Positions 7,389-16,528 of a stretch of DNA of 64,000 nt are shown one piece after another (the stretch's first letter is position 1; every line of letters begins with the position of its first letter). The notes under the pieces were generated by a model. The model was not told where the DNA came from, did no database searches, and saw nothing but the letters and a program-made list of their open reading frames with translations. The stretch lies in contig CAZNUW010000005.1 in the NCBI GenBank assembly GCA_964576515.1, positions 62,001 through 126,000 of the forward strand. Direction: 5' to 3'. The stretch is from SHVO01 sp964576515 (GTDB lineage: Bacteria; Pseudomonadota; Alphaproteobacteria; Rhodospirillales; Rhodospirillaceae). The position numbers and the translations under genes were made by a program.

Positions 7389-9086
7389 ATGAAACTCAAG
7401 GCGTTCACAGCCGCGCTGCTGACGACGGCGGCCCTTGCGCTGACCTCGTGCGATCAAGCCGCGCCGCCGCAGACGCAGCCGCCGTTCAATGTCGTGGAAG
7501 CATCCGTGCAGGACATGCAGAAGGCGCTGGCGGATGGCCGGGTTACGTCCGAAGAGCTTGTGAAGCAGTACCTTGTACGTATCGCCACGTATGAGAACGT
7601 CATCAACGCGGCCATCGCCGTGAACCCGCGCGCGCTGGCACAGGCGCGGACGCTCGACGAGGAACGCAAGGCGGGCAAGCTACGCGGACCTCTGCACGGC
7701 ATCCCCGTCGCGTTGAAGGATAATATCCAAGATACCGACATGCCGACGACGGGCGGCACCATAGGCCTTGCGGGCTATATGGCGCCGTGGGACGCCCCCC
7801 TTGCGAAGAACCTGAAGGACGGCGGCGCGATCATCATCGCCAAAACCACCTTGAGCGAATTCGCGGGGTACTTCGGCCAGGGCGCTCCCGGCACCTACAG
7901 TTCCATCTCGGGCTATTCGTTCAATCCTTACGACCCACGGCAGGATCCGCGTCCCGGACAGAACGACGGACGCGGCGTGTTGAACACCGGCGGTTCTTCC
8001 TCCGGGACGGGCACGGCGGCCAATTTCTGGGCCCTCAACGTCGGCACCGAAACGGGAGGATCGATCATCGGGCCTTCAAGCCTGAACATGCTGGCCGCGA
8101 TCAAACCCACCATCGGACGCATCAGCCGCTGGGGGATCATCCCCATCACCGCCGATCAGGATACGGCGGGGCCGATGGGCAAGACGGTCGCGGACGTTGC
8201 GATCATGTTGGGCGTCATGGAAGGCCGACAGCCGGATCCGAACGATCCGGCGACGGCCACTTGCCCGCCACCCGCCAACAACGACTACACGCCGCATTTG
8301 AAGGCCGACGCGCTGAAGGGCGCGCGGATCGGCGTGCCGCGTCTGGGGTACGGCGTCGAGATCACGCCGCCGAGCGAGAAGAAGCCCATGGGCGGCATGC
8401 CCGACGATCAGCGCAAAGCGTTCGATGAAGCCATCGCGGTTCTCAAGCAGGCCGGAGCGGAAATCGTCGACCCCGCCGACTTCCCCAGCGCCGTCGCAAC
8501 GGACCCAATGCGCAACGTACTGCTGGCTGGCGAATGCGATCGCGAGGTCACGCCGACATGTCTGTCCGTGATGAATTACGGCATGCACCGGGACTTCAAT
8601 ATCTGGCTTGACGCTCAGGAAGGAAAAGCGCCGTGGAAGACGATCGATGAATTTGTGGCCTGGAATGAAGCCCACAAGAACCTGGGCACGTTGAAGTACG
8701 GCCAGGATGCCCTGATCGACGCGGTGAACACGCATCTTGAGAAAGACAAGGCGAAGTACGACGACGACCGCCGTCGCGCGCTGGAGATGGGCGGCGCCAA
8801 CGGCATCGACGCCGTTCTGAGCGAGCATAAACTGGATGCGGTTGTCTTCATGGGTAGCCGCGGCACGGGGATCAGCAACCGCGTCGGATATCCGAGCGTG
8901 ACCGTTCCGTTCGCCATGGTCGCGAATACGGCGGGACCGGAACTCCCGGAAGGCTTTGCGCCGCGGCCCATGCCGATGGGCATCACATTCACCGGCACAG
9001 CCTGCGCCGATCCGCGCCTGATCGAACTGGCTTATGCGTTTGAGCAACTCACGAAACGCCGACAACCGCCGCCGGGTATGCCGTAA
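7389..9086 (+). CDS. Amidase signature family lipoprotein (copy 2)
   Basis: 565 residues, paralogous to the preceding gene along its whole length, including lipobox (LTSC) and conserved blocks such as FNVVEAS, RIATYENVIN and TKRRQPPP at the C-terminus. The triad is present: Lys in PVALKDNIQ, Ser in GGSSSGTG, nucleophile Ser in GTETGGSI, which is closer to the canonical motif than copy 1. ATG at 7389 is preferred (GGGGAGG six bases before), although ATG 7383 is in frame. Divergence is concentrated in the middle (residues about 330-400), suggesting different substrate preference. A periplasmic or outer-membrane amidohydrolase is inferred from the lipobox. Confidence 0.93.
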   Translation: MKLKAFTAALLTTAALALTSCDQAAPPQTQPPFNVVEASVQDMQKALADGRVTSEELVKQYLVRIATYENVINAAIAVNPRALAQARTLDEERKAGKLRGPLHGIPVALKDNIQDTDMPTTGGTIGLAGYMAPWDAPLAKNLKDGGAIIIAKTTLSEFAGYFGQGAPGTYSSISGYSFNPYDPRQDPRPGQNDGRGVLNTGGSSSGTGTAANFWALNVGTETGGSIIGPSSLNMLAAIKPTIGRISRWGIIPITADQDTAGPMGKTVADVAIMLGVMEGRQPDPNDPATATCPPPANNDYTPHLKADALKGARIGVPRLGYGVEITPPSEKKPMGGMPDDQRKAFDEAIAVLKQAGAEIVDPADFPSAVATDPMRNVLLAGECDREVTPTCLSVMNYGMHRDFNIWLDAQEGKAPWKTIDEFVAWNEAHKNLGTLKYGQDALIDAVNTHLEKDKAKYDDDRRRALEMGGANGIDAVLSEHKLDAVVFMGSRGTGISNRVGYPSVTVPFAMVANTAGPELPEGFAPRPMPMGITFTGTACADPRLIELAYAFEQLTKRRQPPPGMP

Positions 9087-9102
9087 GACCGCCTAGCGGC
9101 GA

Positions 9103-9621
9103 TCACTTCTTTTTCTCCGGGCGGCCTTCGTCGGGATGGCGGTGCACGGGATCGATCCACAGCACCGTCTCCGGTTTCTCAACGGGTTCGATCGCGAGGT
9201 TGATGGCGACCGCCTCGTTGTCGCTGCGGACAAGCACGCATTCCAGCGTTTCATCGCTCGAGGCGTTGATTTCCTGATGCGGGACGAACGGCGGCACGAA
9301 GATGAAGTCGCCGGGCCCGGCCTCGGCGGTGAATTCCAATTGGTTGCCCCAGCGCATCCGGGCGCGGCCCTTCACGACATAGATGACGCTTTCAAGGTGG
9401 CCGTGATGGTGCGCGCCGGTCTTTGCCCCGGCGTGGATATGGACCGTGCCGGCCCATATTTTCTGCGCCCCCACGCGCGCGAGATTGATGGCGGCGGCGC
9501 GATTCATGCCGGGCGTTTGCGCGGTATTCGGATCGAGCTGATCGCCGGGGATCACCTTGACCCCGTGCAGCTTCCAATCGACGGGTTCGTCGTGGGCGTG
9601 ATCGTGCGGGTGGTCGTGCAT
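9103..9621 (-). CDS. Cupin domain protein with His-rich N-terminus
   Basis: 172 residues. His-rich start (MHDHPHDHAHDEP) and one cupin barrel. Motif 1 is GAKTGAHHHGHLESVIYVV, giving three His and a Glu for metal binding. Motif 2 is PGDFIFVPPFVPHQEIN. Start at ATG 9621 is supported by GGAGG eight bases before; a TTG at 9639 is in frame. No signal peptide. The cupin family covers oxygenases, isomerases and binding proteins, so no reaction is assigned. The gene converges on amidase copy 2. Confidence 0.88.
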   Translation of the reverse strand: MHDHPHDHAHDEPVDWKLHGVKVIPGDQLDPNTAQTPGMNRAAAINLARVGAQKIWAGTVHIHAGAKTGAHHHGHLESVIYVVKGRARMRWGNQLEFTAEAGPGDFIFVPPFVPHQEINASSDETLECVLVRSDNEAVAINLAIEPVEKPETVLWIDPVHRHPDEGRPEKKK

Positions 9622-9719
9622 GAGGCCATCTCCTCCCAAAAAGAATAAGGCCTAAAAGTATGGCGCGCCGGGACGAGGAACCTTAGCATGGTTGTTCCAT
9701 CGCGGAAGGGGAGGTCTGC

Positions 9720-10301
9720 ATGCGTCGCCTGAACCCGGGACTTCTGGGCGGCCTTTGCCTTTTACCGCTACCCGCGTTCGCGCATACGGGCGTGAATTTT
9801 GCCGGCGTTGACTTAGCCGGCGCCGGCTGGGGCGGATGGACAGCCGGTTTCCTCCATCCTTTTCATGGTTGGGACCATGTCGTCGTGATGATCGCGGTCG
9901 GCCTGTGGGCGACGCTGCAACGCCGCTGGTGGCTTCCCCTTGTCTTCGCCTCTGTGATGCTTCTGGGAGCGGGCGCGGCTTTCATCGGTCTTCACGTACC
10001 CGGTGTCGAACCCGCAATCCTTATCTCGACCGTGACGATGGGCGCCTTTGCGCTGTTTCGCGTCCGGTTCGCCGCGGCCGCCGGTTTCGCGGTGGTAGCG
10101 CTGTTCGCCTTTTTCCACGGCTTTGCCCACGGCGCGGAGATGCCCGTAGGGGCCCATGCGCTTGCCTACATGAGCGGCTTCGTCACGGGCAGTTTAGTCC
10201 TTCACGCGGTTGGATACGCGGCGGCATACGCCGCCGGTCAGCTCCACTTATTGAAGGCGAAGAAGGCCGCGAGCACCAGACACCCGAAGGCGGCCAGGTG
10301 A
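9720..10301 (+). CDS. HupE/UreJ family protein (putative nickel/cobalt transporter)
   Basis: 193 residues with a cleavable signal peptide (LLPLPAFAHTG) exposing a His at the mature N-terminus, as in HupE. About six membrane segments follow. Family motifs are present: HPFHGWDHVVVM (about 43-54) and FFHGFAHGAEMP (about 136-147), whose His, Asp and Glu are proposed to bind Ni or Co. No hydrogenase or urease genes are in the window, so the metal's destination is unknown. GGGGAGG precedes the ATG. The last 64 bases overlap the convergent DUF486 gene. Confidence 0.9.
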   Translation: MRRLNPGLLGGLCLLPLPAFAHTGVNFAGVDLAGAGWGGWTAGFLHPFHGWDHVVVMIAVGLWATLQRRWWLPLVFASVMLLGAGAAFIGLHVPGVEPAILISTVTMGAFALFRVRFAAAAGFAVVALFAFFHGFAHGAEMPVGAHALAYMSGFVTGSLVLHAVGYAAAYAAGQLHLLKAKKAASTRHPKAAR

Positions 10302-10585
10302 TTCCACTTGAGCGCCTCGCCCAGGTAGGTCACCGAGAATACGGCGAAAACCGCCAAGGTGATCACTTCCTGCATGGTCTTCAACTGCGCGGCTGAATAG
10401 ACGGTATAGCCGATGCGGTTGGCCGGCACCGCCAGGCAATATTCAAAGAAGGCAATCCCCCAACTAATGGGGATGATCATCCAGAGGCTGGTGTTCGGGA
10501 ATTTGAGCTGGCCGTACCAAGCAAATGTCATAAAGACGTTCGACAGCAGAAGCAGGCCGATCGGCGCCGCATAAGCCCAAGTCAT
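10238..10585 (-). CDS. DMT family / DUF486 membrane protein
   Basis: 115-residue inner-membrane protein with four helices and an EmrE-sized layout. Typical DUF486 blocks are LLLLSNVFMTFAWYGQLK, FFEYCLAVPANRIGY, and the C-terminal LKWNHLAAFGCLVLAAFF. Start at ATG 10585 has GGAGG five bases upstream. Function of the family is unknown; a small-molecule transport role is suggested only by fold similarity to SMR transporters. Its 3' end overlaps hupE by 64 bases tail to tail. Confidence 0.88.
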   Translation of the reverse strand: MTWAYAAPIGLLLLSNVFMTFAWYGQLKFPNTSLWMIIPISWGIAFFEYCLAVPANRIGYTVYSAAQLKTMQEVITLAVFAVFSVTYLGEALKWNHLAAFGCLVLAAFFAFNKWS

Positions 10586-10703
10586 TCGTTCCTCCAAAGA
10601 TTGGACGCCGGCGCCGCGGAAGCTCCGCGCCGTACCGCTGTCTTTTACCTAAATGCGGGAAGCCCCGCATCGCTTGAATGGAAAATCGCGGCGGTGCGAT
10701 GAT

Positions 10704-11570
10704 ATGATCGCGACCATGCACATCAGAGCTTTTTTCGACCCGGCGACACACACGGTCAGCTATATCGTGGCCGACCCCGCCACCAAGGCGGCGGCGATCA
10801 TCGATCCCGTTATGGATTACGACCCTTGCGCGGGGCGGACGTCGACAGTGTCGATGGCGCGGCTTTTGGATCATCTGCGCGCGGAAGGTTTTTCGCTGCA
10901 GTGGGTCCTGGAAACCCATGTCCACGCCGATCACGTCTCCGCCGGGTATGCCCTACGCGCGGCGACCGGCGCGAAGATCGGGATCGGCGCCCGGATCGTG
11001 GACGTCCAGGAGACCTTCGCTAAACTTTTCAATTTGAAGGGCTTCGCGACCGACGGGCGGCAATTCGACCGCCTTTTCGCCGACGGCGAGACCTTCACCA
11101 TCGGGACATTGACGGTGCGGGTGATCCATACGCCGGGACATACGCCCGCGTGCGTAACGTATCTGATCGGAGACGCGGCGTTCATCGGCGACACGATGTT
11201 CATGCCCGACTACGGCAGCGCCCGGGTGGACTTCCCGGGAGGATGCGCTTCAACCCTCTATCAATCGGCGCGCAAGATCCTGGCGTTGCCCGAAGAGACG
11301 CGCGTCTTCTGCTGCCATGACTATAAAGCCGAGGGGCGCGACGAATTCGCATGGGAGACGACGGTCGGCCGGCAACGCGACGCCAACCTTCACTTGCACG
11401 ATGGAATCGACGAACAGGCGTTCGTGGCGATGCGCACCGCGCGCGACAAGACTTTGAAGGCCCCGCTGCTCTTGATGCCGTCCATCCAAATCAACATTCG
11501 CGCCGGTGAATTGCCGCCGGCCGAGGACAACGGCATCGCTTACGTGAAGGTGCCGTTGAACGCGCTATAA
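10704..11570 (+). CDS. MBL-fold metallo-hydrolase, ETHE1/persulfide dioxygenase-like
   Basis: 288 residues. Metallo-beta-lactamase fold with metal ligands THVHADH (HxHxDH, about 73-79), His in HTPGHTP, Asp in FIGDTMF and His in CCHDYK. The single-domain layout and the order of these motifs resemble glyoxalase II/ETHE1-type enzymes. These use one Fe(II) to oxidise glutathione persulfide, or hydrolyse glutathione thioesters. No rhodanese domain. Two starts are close together, ATG 10704 and ATG 10716, neither with a strong ribosome site. A sulfide-detoxification role is inferred from family only. Confidence 0.85.
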   Translation: MIATMHIRAFFDPATHTVSYIVADPATKAAAIIDPVMDYDPCAGRTSTVSMARLLDHLRAEGFSLQWVLETHVHADHVSAGYALRAATGAKIGIGARIVDVQETFAKLFNLKGFATDGRQFDRLFADGETFTIGTLTVRVIHTPGHTPACVTYLIGDAAFIGDTMFMPDYGSARVDFPGGCASTLYQSARKILALPEETRVFCCHDYKAEGRDEFAWETTVGRQRDANLHLHDGIDEQAFVAMRTARDKTLKAPLLLMPSIQINIRAGELPPAEDNGIAYVKVPLNAL

Positions 11571-11587
11571 CCGCACCGGCTGCGCCG

Positions 11588-12070
11588 TTATTTGCCCGGA
11601 ACTTTCGCGGTGGGCGACGGTGTCGAACGGGCGGGACCAAGCCCAAAGATGGCGATCACGGTTTCCTCGTCCTTCGCGCCGTCCCAATGCACCTGTTTGG
11701 CGTGATGCGTCACGTAAGATCCCGCGGGCATCGGCACGGTCGCGTTGCCGGGGTCGAAGACGTCCCCCGTTCCGACCCACCACGTTCCCGAGAGCACGTA
11801 AATGATCCTGTCGTTCTCGTGGAAATGGGGCCGGCTGAAGTTGTTGGGCGTCCACTTGTTGAGGACGAGGTACGGCGCGCCCGGCTTTTGCGGATCGCCG
11901 TAGAGGATGGCAACTTCCGCGCCCGGCGATCCCGGGCCCCATTTTATGTCTTTGGGCAGGATAAAACTTAGCGCTTTCGGATCGAGGATCGACGGCGCAG
12001 GCTCCGCGGCCAATGTCGCGGATGACAGAGCCCCAGCCGCGACGGCCGCGGCGAACAGAATCGCTTTCAT
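11588..12070 (-). CDS. Exported cupin domain protein
   Basis: 160 residues with a Sec signal peptide (cleavage likely after ATLAAEP region). Single cupin domain with motif PHFHENDRIIYVLSGTWWVG and second motif PMPAGSYVTHHAKQVHWDG, supplying His/Glu metal ligands. Start ATG 12070 has GGGAGG six bases upstream. Probably a periplasmic small-molecule-binding or dioxygenase-type cupin; reaction unknown. A similar exported cupin occurs at 44306-44725. Confidence 0.87.
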   Translation of the reverse strand: MKAILFAAAVAAGALSSATLAAEPAPSILDPKALSFILPKDIKWGPGSPGAEVAILYGDPQKPGAPYLVLNKWTPNNFSRPHFHENDRIIYVLSGTWWVGTGDVFDPGNATVPMPAGSYVTHHAKQVHWDGAKDEETVIAIFGLGPARSTPSPTAKVPGK

Positions 12071-12114
12071 GGCAAACCTCCCCGGTGGCAAGCGCCGATG
12101 ATAGCACAGGAGGG

Positions 12115-12753
12115 CTAAAGCAGACCCTTAAGACGTGGATGATTCACCACGTCGTCGGGCGTATCCACCAATTGGACATCCCACCCCGCGGCGGCGGCGG
12201 CTTTCGCCACTTCATGGTGATCGTCGAAGAAAAGCGGCCTTTCGCCGGGACCGATCGCCAGGGCGGCGTTGATGGCGTGGAAGAACGCCGGGTCGTTTTT
12301 AAGGAGGCCGAGCTTCGCGCTGTAGAAGATGTCCTTGAATACATCCTTGAAACCGACGTCGTTCCACAAGTAGGCGGCGCGATGATGTTCCTGACCCGTG
12401 GCGAGGTAGATCGACACATCCGCGCGTGTGGACAAGCGTTTTGCGACGCCGAACACGACGGGGTTGAGCTTCGCATCCTTGTCGAACCAATAGCGCAGCA
12501 TGGCGTCGACAGACCCGGCGTAGCCGGTGAGCGGCAAAATCTCCGCCAGCAGATGTTTCAGATCGCGCTCGCCTTTCACGCAAGTATGCAGCGGCGCGTC
12601 GAAAGAGACCCCGTCGCCGAACACAAGCTTGCGGAATATGGCGACATCGATGCCGAGATCTTCGGCGAGGGTCGTATCCCAAGGGTGGCGCCGCGCGGGA
12701 TTGTGGTGCCATCCGTCGATCAACACGCCGTCGACGTCGAAGAAAACCTTCAC
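12115..12753 (-). CDS. HAD family hydrolase
   Basis: 212 residues. HAD motif I FDVDGVLIDG (4-14) with nucleophile Asp5 and acid/base Asp7, motif II Thr in LATGQ, motif III Lys in FYSAKLGLLK, motif IV in PLFFDDHHE. An alpha-helical cap lies between motifs I and II. This arrangement fits a sugar-phosphate or nucleotide phosphatase of the beta-phosphoglucomutase-like group; substrate unknown. The GTG start overlaps the der stop by 4 bases (GTGA), so it is translated as the last gene of the TPR-bamB-der run. Confidence 0.88.
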   Translation of the reverse strand: MKVFFDVDGVLIDGWHHNPARRHPWDTTLAEDLGIDVAIFRKLVFGDGVSFDAPLHTCVKGERDLKHLLAEILPLTGYAGSVDAMLRYWFDKDAKLNPVVFGVAKRLSTRADVSIYLATGQEHHRAAYLWNDVGFKDVFKDIFYSAKLGLLKNDPAFFHAINAALAIGPGERPLFFDDHHEVAKAAAAAGWDVQLVDTPDDVVNHPRLKGLL

Positions 12754-14243
12754 CCCTTCTCGTCCTCGAAGGGGTTCTTGGGTTTACGTAAATGGATGCG
12801 GATCGGCACACCGTCGAGATCGAAGGTGTCGCGCAAGCCGTTCACGAGATAGCGCATGTAAGCGTCCGGCAAGTCGGCCGCGCGCGTCGAGAAGATGACG
12901 AACGTCGGCGGGCGCGTTTTCGCCTGGGTCATGTAGCGCAGCTTGATGCGCTGCTTGTGGATCGAGAGCGGCGGCGGATGAGCCCGGGTCGCGGCGGCGA
13001 GCCAGCGGTTCAAGGGGTTCGTGGCGATATGTTTGTTCCACGTCGCGTGAACGGCAAACACGGCTTCCATCAGCGTATCGACGCGTTGACCGGTCTTGCC
13101 GGACAAGGTGACGATGGGGATACCGCGCACCTGCGCAAGCGACGAGGCCAGGCGGTCCTCCACCTTGGCGAGGATCGAGCGCTTCTCCTTCACGAGGTCC
13201 CACTTATTGACCGCGATGACCAGGGCGCGACCTTCTTCGGCGACGTGGCGCGCGAGGGTCAACTCCTGATTGTCGAGGGGCGCTTCGGAGTCCACGACGA
13301 GAACGACGACTTCCGCGAGACGCACGGCCTCGAATGTCTCGCCGACCGACAGCTTCTCGACCGCGTCCGTGATCTTGGCGCGTTTGCGCACGCCGGCGGT
13401 ATCGACAAGGCGGATCTCGCGAGTCGACCCGTCGGGGGCCCTATATGTCCAATCCACCGGGATCGCGTCGCGCGTCACGCCCGGCTCAGGACCCGTCAGC
13501 ACGCGGTCCTCGCCGACCAGCCGGTTGATAAGAGTGGATTTCCCGGTGTTCGGCCGGCCGATGATGGCGAGTTGCAAGGGGCGCACAGGCGCGGGCGGCG
13601 GCTCCTCCCCTTCGGCAAGCACGGGCGCCTCGATCTCCTCCTCAAGGGCTTCCATATCCTCAGGCGGCGCGAAGGGCACAAGGGCCGCATAGAGCGCATC
13701 CAAACCTTGTCCGTGTTCCGCGGACAGCGCGAGCGGCTCGCCCAGCCCGAGACGGAACGCGTCGTAAAGGGCGGCCTCGGTGCCCTTACCCTCGGTCTTG
13801 TTGGCCGCCAGCATCACCGGGGTACGGCCACGGCGTAAGAGATCGGCGAAATGCTCGTCGAGCGGCGTTATGCCGGCACGCGCGTCGACCAGAAACAGCG
13901 CGACGTCGGCTTCGCTGATCGCTTTCTCGGTCTGACGGCGCATGCGGCCTTCCAGCGTCTCGGCGGCGGCGTCTTCAAAACCGGCCGTATCGAACACTGT
14001 GAACGTCAAGCCGCCGAGGGTGGCCACGCCTTCACGGCGATCGCGGGTCACGCCGGGACGGTCGTGCACAATCGCCTCGCGGCGCCCGATCAAACGATTG
14101 AAGAGGGTCGACTTCCCGACATTGGGCCGGCCGACGATGGCCACGGTGAACGAAGGTTTCGCTTCGCCGCGCTTCTCCCGCGTCCGGGCAAGCTCCTTGC
14201 GCGGAGAACCGCCGGGCTGCTTGCGATGAGTCTTGCGGGGCAT
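12750..14243 (-). CDS. der: Ribosome biogenesis GTPase Der
   Basis: 497-residue essential GTPase that binds the 50S subunit during assembly. Two tandem Era-like G domains: G1 motifs GRPNVGKST (about 36-44) and GRPNTGKST (about 230-238), G3 DTAG twice, G4 NKTE and NKWD. A C-terminal KH-like domain follows (IKLRYMTQAKTRPPTFVIF). A basic N-terminal extension of about 30 residues (KTHRKQPGGSPRKE) and an acidic linker between the G domains are present. The position downstream of bamB is a widely conserved proteobacterial arrangement. AGGA lies upstream of the ATG. Confidence 0.97.
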   Translation of the reverse strand: MPRKTHRKQPGGSPRKELARTREKRGEAKPSFTVAIVGRPNVGKSTLFNRLIGRREAIVHDRPGVTRDRREGVATLGGLTFTVFDTAGFEDAAAETLEGRMRRQTEKAISEADVALFLVDARAGITPLDEHFADLLRRGRTPVMLAANKTEGKGTEAALYDAFRLGLGEPLALSAEHGQGLDALYAALVPFAPPEDMEALEEEIEAPVLAEGEEPPPAPVRPLQLAIIGRPNTGKSTLINRLVGEDRVLTGPEPGVTRDAIPVDWTYRAPDGSTREIRLVDTAGVRKRAKITDAVEKLSVGETFEAVRLAEVVVLVVDSEAPLDNQELTLARHVAEEGRALVIAVNKWDLVKEKRSILAKVEDRLASSLAQVRGIPIVTLSGKTGQRVDTLMEAVFAVHATWNKHIATNPLNRWLAAATRAHPPPLSIHKQRIKLRYMTQAKTRPPTFVIFSTRAADLPDAYMRYLVNGLRDTFDLDGVPIRIHLRKPKNPFEDEKG

Positions 14244-14338
14244 AGTCAGTTCCTAAGGGGCGAAGGCTTAAACGAAATGAGGACCGGACGCCATTTCACC
14301 GGACGCGAAATGGCGGCTGTCCCCGATTTTCGCGGCAG

Positions 14339-15673
14339 CTACCGGTACGCGGTCAGATCGCCGTCGTCGTCGAGCACATACATGGTGGCGTCGGCGAAGA
14401 TCGGCGCCATGGTGGTCGACGCCGGCAAGTCCATCTGTCCCATCACTTCGCCCGAATAGGGCGAGATCGAGACCGCTTCACTCAGCGAATTGACCAGGAT
14501 GAGGCGATCGCTGGCCAGCACCGGGCCCGCCCAAATCACACGGTCTTCGCGGTCGTTCTCGTCTTCCCAGGCGCGAAGCTGGGTCACCCACAGGATGCGG
14601 CCCGAACGCGCGTCGATGCAGACCGCTTCGGCGTCGATGGTGACGGTGTAAAGGAAGTCCCCGGCGATCCAGGGCTGATAGATGCCCGCAACGGGCGCTT
14701 CCCAGAGGCGGTTGCCGGTCCGCAGATCGATGGCGACGATCAGGCCGGACTGCCCGACCGCGTAAACGCGGCCACGGTCGATCACGGGACGCGCGGCGAT
14801 ATCGGGCAGGCTGGCGGCGGCTTCCGTGCGGCGGATGGCGACCACAGTTTCACTCCACAGGAGCGAACCGTTGTCGACGCGCAAGGCCGCGAGCTCGCCG
14901 GTGGACAAAGCCGCGACCACGACGCCGCCGTCGACAGCGGGGGCGGACCCGCCCAGAAGGATTGTCGGCGTGGATGCGCCGGCGTAAGTCCACAATTGCT
15001 CACCGTTTTCGGCCGCGAACGCGATGACCTGGTTCTCGATCGTCGTCACGAAGACGCGCCCGCCGTTAACGGCGGGCGCGGCGCGCACCGGCGTTTCGGT
15101 GGTGGAGCGCCATAAGACCTTGCCGTCGGCCGCACTCATGGCCATGACCTCGGCCGCGCCGGAGGTCGCGAAAATGCGGTCGCCCTCGATCGCGATAGCG
15201 CCGCCGTTAAACTTGTTGTCTTCTTCCTTTTCCGGCGCGGTGTCCGCGCGCCACAAACGCCGGCCGCTCTTCGCGTCGAAGGCCGTCACGCGGCCGTCGG
15301 CGTCCATCGAATAAATCCGCCCGCCGGCGACAATCGGTTCGGCGAACATGCGGTTGCGCAGGCCCGAGCCCTCGCCGATCCCCGCCGACCACGACCGGCG
15401 CGGGTCCGCGCTGATGAGCATGTGATGCATGGCATGGTGTGAAAGACCGCCGGCGCCCGGCCACAAGGACGTATCCTCGGGCTGAGGCAATACAATACGG
15501 GTATCCGTCGTTTCGATGGACGGGCGCAACTCGCGCTCGAGGGCGAGCACAGAGATGCGGGTCCCCGGCAACACTTCGTCGTTGTCGCTGGAGAACATGC
15601 CGCCAATGGTGGAGCACCCCGCAAGGGAGGCCGCCACGGCGAAAATGGAAAAGGCGCGCGCGATTCGCATCAT
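14339..15673 (-). CDS. bamB: Outer membrane assembly factor BamB-like PQQ-repeat lipoprotein
   Basis: 444 residues. Lipoprotein signal with lipobox LAGC, then an eight-bladed beta-propeller built from PQQ-like repeats. Repeat signatures include VTAFDAKSGRRLWR, VMAMSAADGKVLWR, VIAFAAENGEQLWTY, LAALRVDNGSLLW, IVAIDLRTGNRLWE and VCIDARSGRILW. As part of the BAM complex it would help insert beta-barrel proteins from the periplasm. The location between a TPR protein and der is the standard bamB neighbourhood and supports the name. The start could also be the second Met (15670). Confidence 0.92.
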   Translation of the reverse strand: MMRIARAFSIFAVAASLAGCSTIGGMFSSDNDEVLPGTRISVLALERELRPSIETTDTRIVLPQPEDTSLWPGAGGLSHHAMHHMLISADPRRSWSAGIGEGSGLRNRMFAEPIVAGGRIYSMDADGRVTAFDAKSGRRLWRADTAPEKEEDNKFNGGAIAIEGDRIFATSGAAEVMAMSAADGKVLWRSTTETPVRAAPAVNGGRVFVTTIENQVIAFAAENGEQLWTYAGASTPTILLGGSAPAVDGGVVVAALSTGELAALRVDNGSLLWSETVVAIRRTEAAASLPDIAARPVIDRGRVYAVGQSGLIVAIDLRTGNRLWEAPVAGIYQPWIAGDFLYTVTIDAEAVCIDARSGRILWVTQLRAWEDENDREDRVIWAGPVLASDRLILVNSLSEAVSISPYSGEVMGQMDLPASTTMAPIFADATMYVLDDDGDLTAYR

Positions 15674-15685
15674 GACACTATGGAA

Positions 15686-16528
15686 TTAAGGTTTTGCGGG
15701 CGCCGCTTCCGCTTCGGCGGCGGGCGCAACGAGATCGGTGACGGACGGCGCCTTGCCGGCGTCGACCGGCGGCGGCGGCAGGTCGGCCGGCAACACGCCC
15801 GCCTTATACATCGCGGCGAGTTCGGTGGCGCGGCCGCGCATGCCTTGCGGCGTCGTATCATCGTCGACAAGGCTTTGCGCAAGCTGGGCGGCGCGGGCCG
15901 TATCGCCCTGACGCGCGACCAGCAACGCGGTCAGTTCAATGGCCGAATGTTTGAACGTGCTGTCCGTCGTCAACGGCGCGAGCTCGCCTTCGAGCTTCTT
16001 CGCATCCTCAGTATCGACGCTATGCAGCGCTTTCAGAATCACGGCCATGTCGCGGAACAACACGTCCGCCGTCGCGTCGGCCGCCAGCGCCGTATAGAGC
16101 GCAACGGCGCCAGGCGTGTCGTTCTGCTGAAGACGCACGCCCGCGTCCGTCAGACGCGCGAGCGAGGCGTAAGGCTGGCGAGCGCTTTGCGCGACTTCGG
16201 CGAACTTGGTCTTGGCATCGTCGAATTTCTCGGCAGCTGCGTCGGCGACGGCCGCTTCGTAGGCGGCCGCGCTTTGTGCATGGGCGCGCGCGTCATAGGC
16301 GCGCCAGCCTTCATAACCGGCAACCGCGAGCAGGAAGATCACGGCGACGGTGATGAAGGACGTGCCGTGGCGCTTCCAGATGCGCTTGAGTTCATCTTCA
16401 CGGAGATCGGATTCGATCTCGGCCATCAGGCCGTCCAGTTCGACGTCCTTCTTCGGTTCTTCGGCGGCCTTGCGGGAGAACAACCCCTTCTTGGGCTGCG
16501 GCGCCGGGGTGGCGTCCTTCTCGGTCAA
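15686..16528 (-). CDS. Membrane-anchored tetratricopeptide-repeat protein, YfgM-like
   Basis: 280 residues. Cytoplasmic N-terminus with basic/acidic stretch, one membrane helix (about 66-82, SFITVAVIFLLAVAGYEGW), then a periplasmic all-helical TPR-like region rich in Ala (AAAYEAAVADAAAEKFDDA, ALYTALAADAT). Resembles the ancillary SecYEG subunit YfgM/TPR_21, which works with periplasmic chaperones. It is followed by bamB 12 bases downstream, as yfgM precedes bamB in other proteobacteria. The start appears to be TTG at 16528, with GGAG five bases before it. The C-terminal tail is Pro/Ala-rich. Confidence 0.85.
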   Translation of the reverse strand: MTEKDATPAPQPKKGLFSRKAAEEPKKDVELDGLMAEIESDLREDELKRIWKRHGTSFITVAVIFLLAVAGYEGWRAYDARAHAQSAAAYEAAVADAAAEKFDDAKTKFAEVAQSARQPYASLARLTDAGVRLQQNDTPGAVALYTALAADATADVLFRDMAVILKALHSVDTEDAKKLEGELAPLTTDSTFKHSAIELTALLVARQGDTARAAQLAQSLVDDDTTPQGMRGRATELAAMYKAGVLPADLPPPPVDAGKAPSVTDLVAPAAEAEAAPAKP

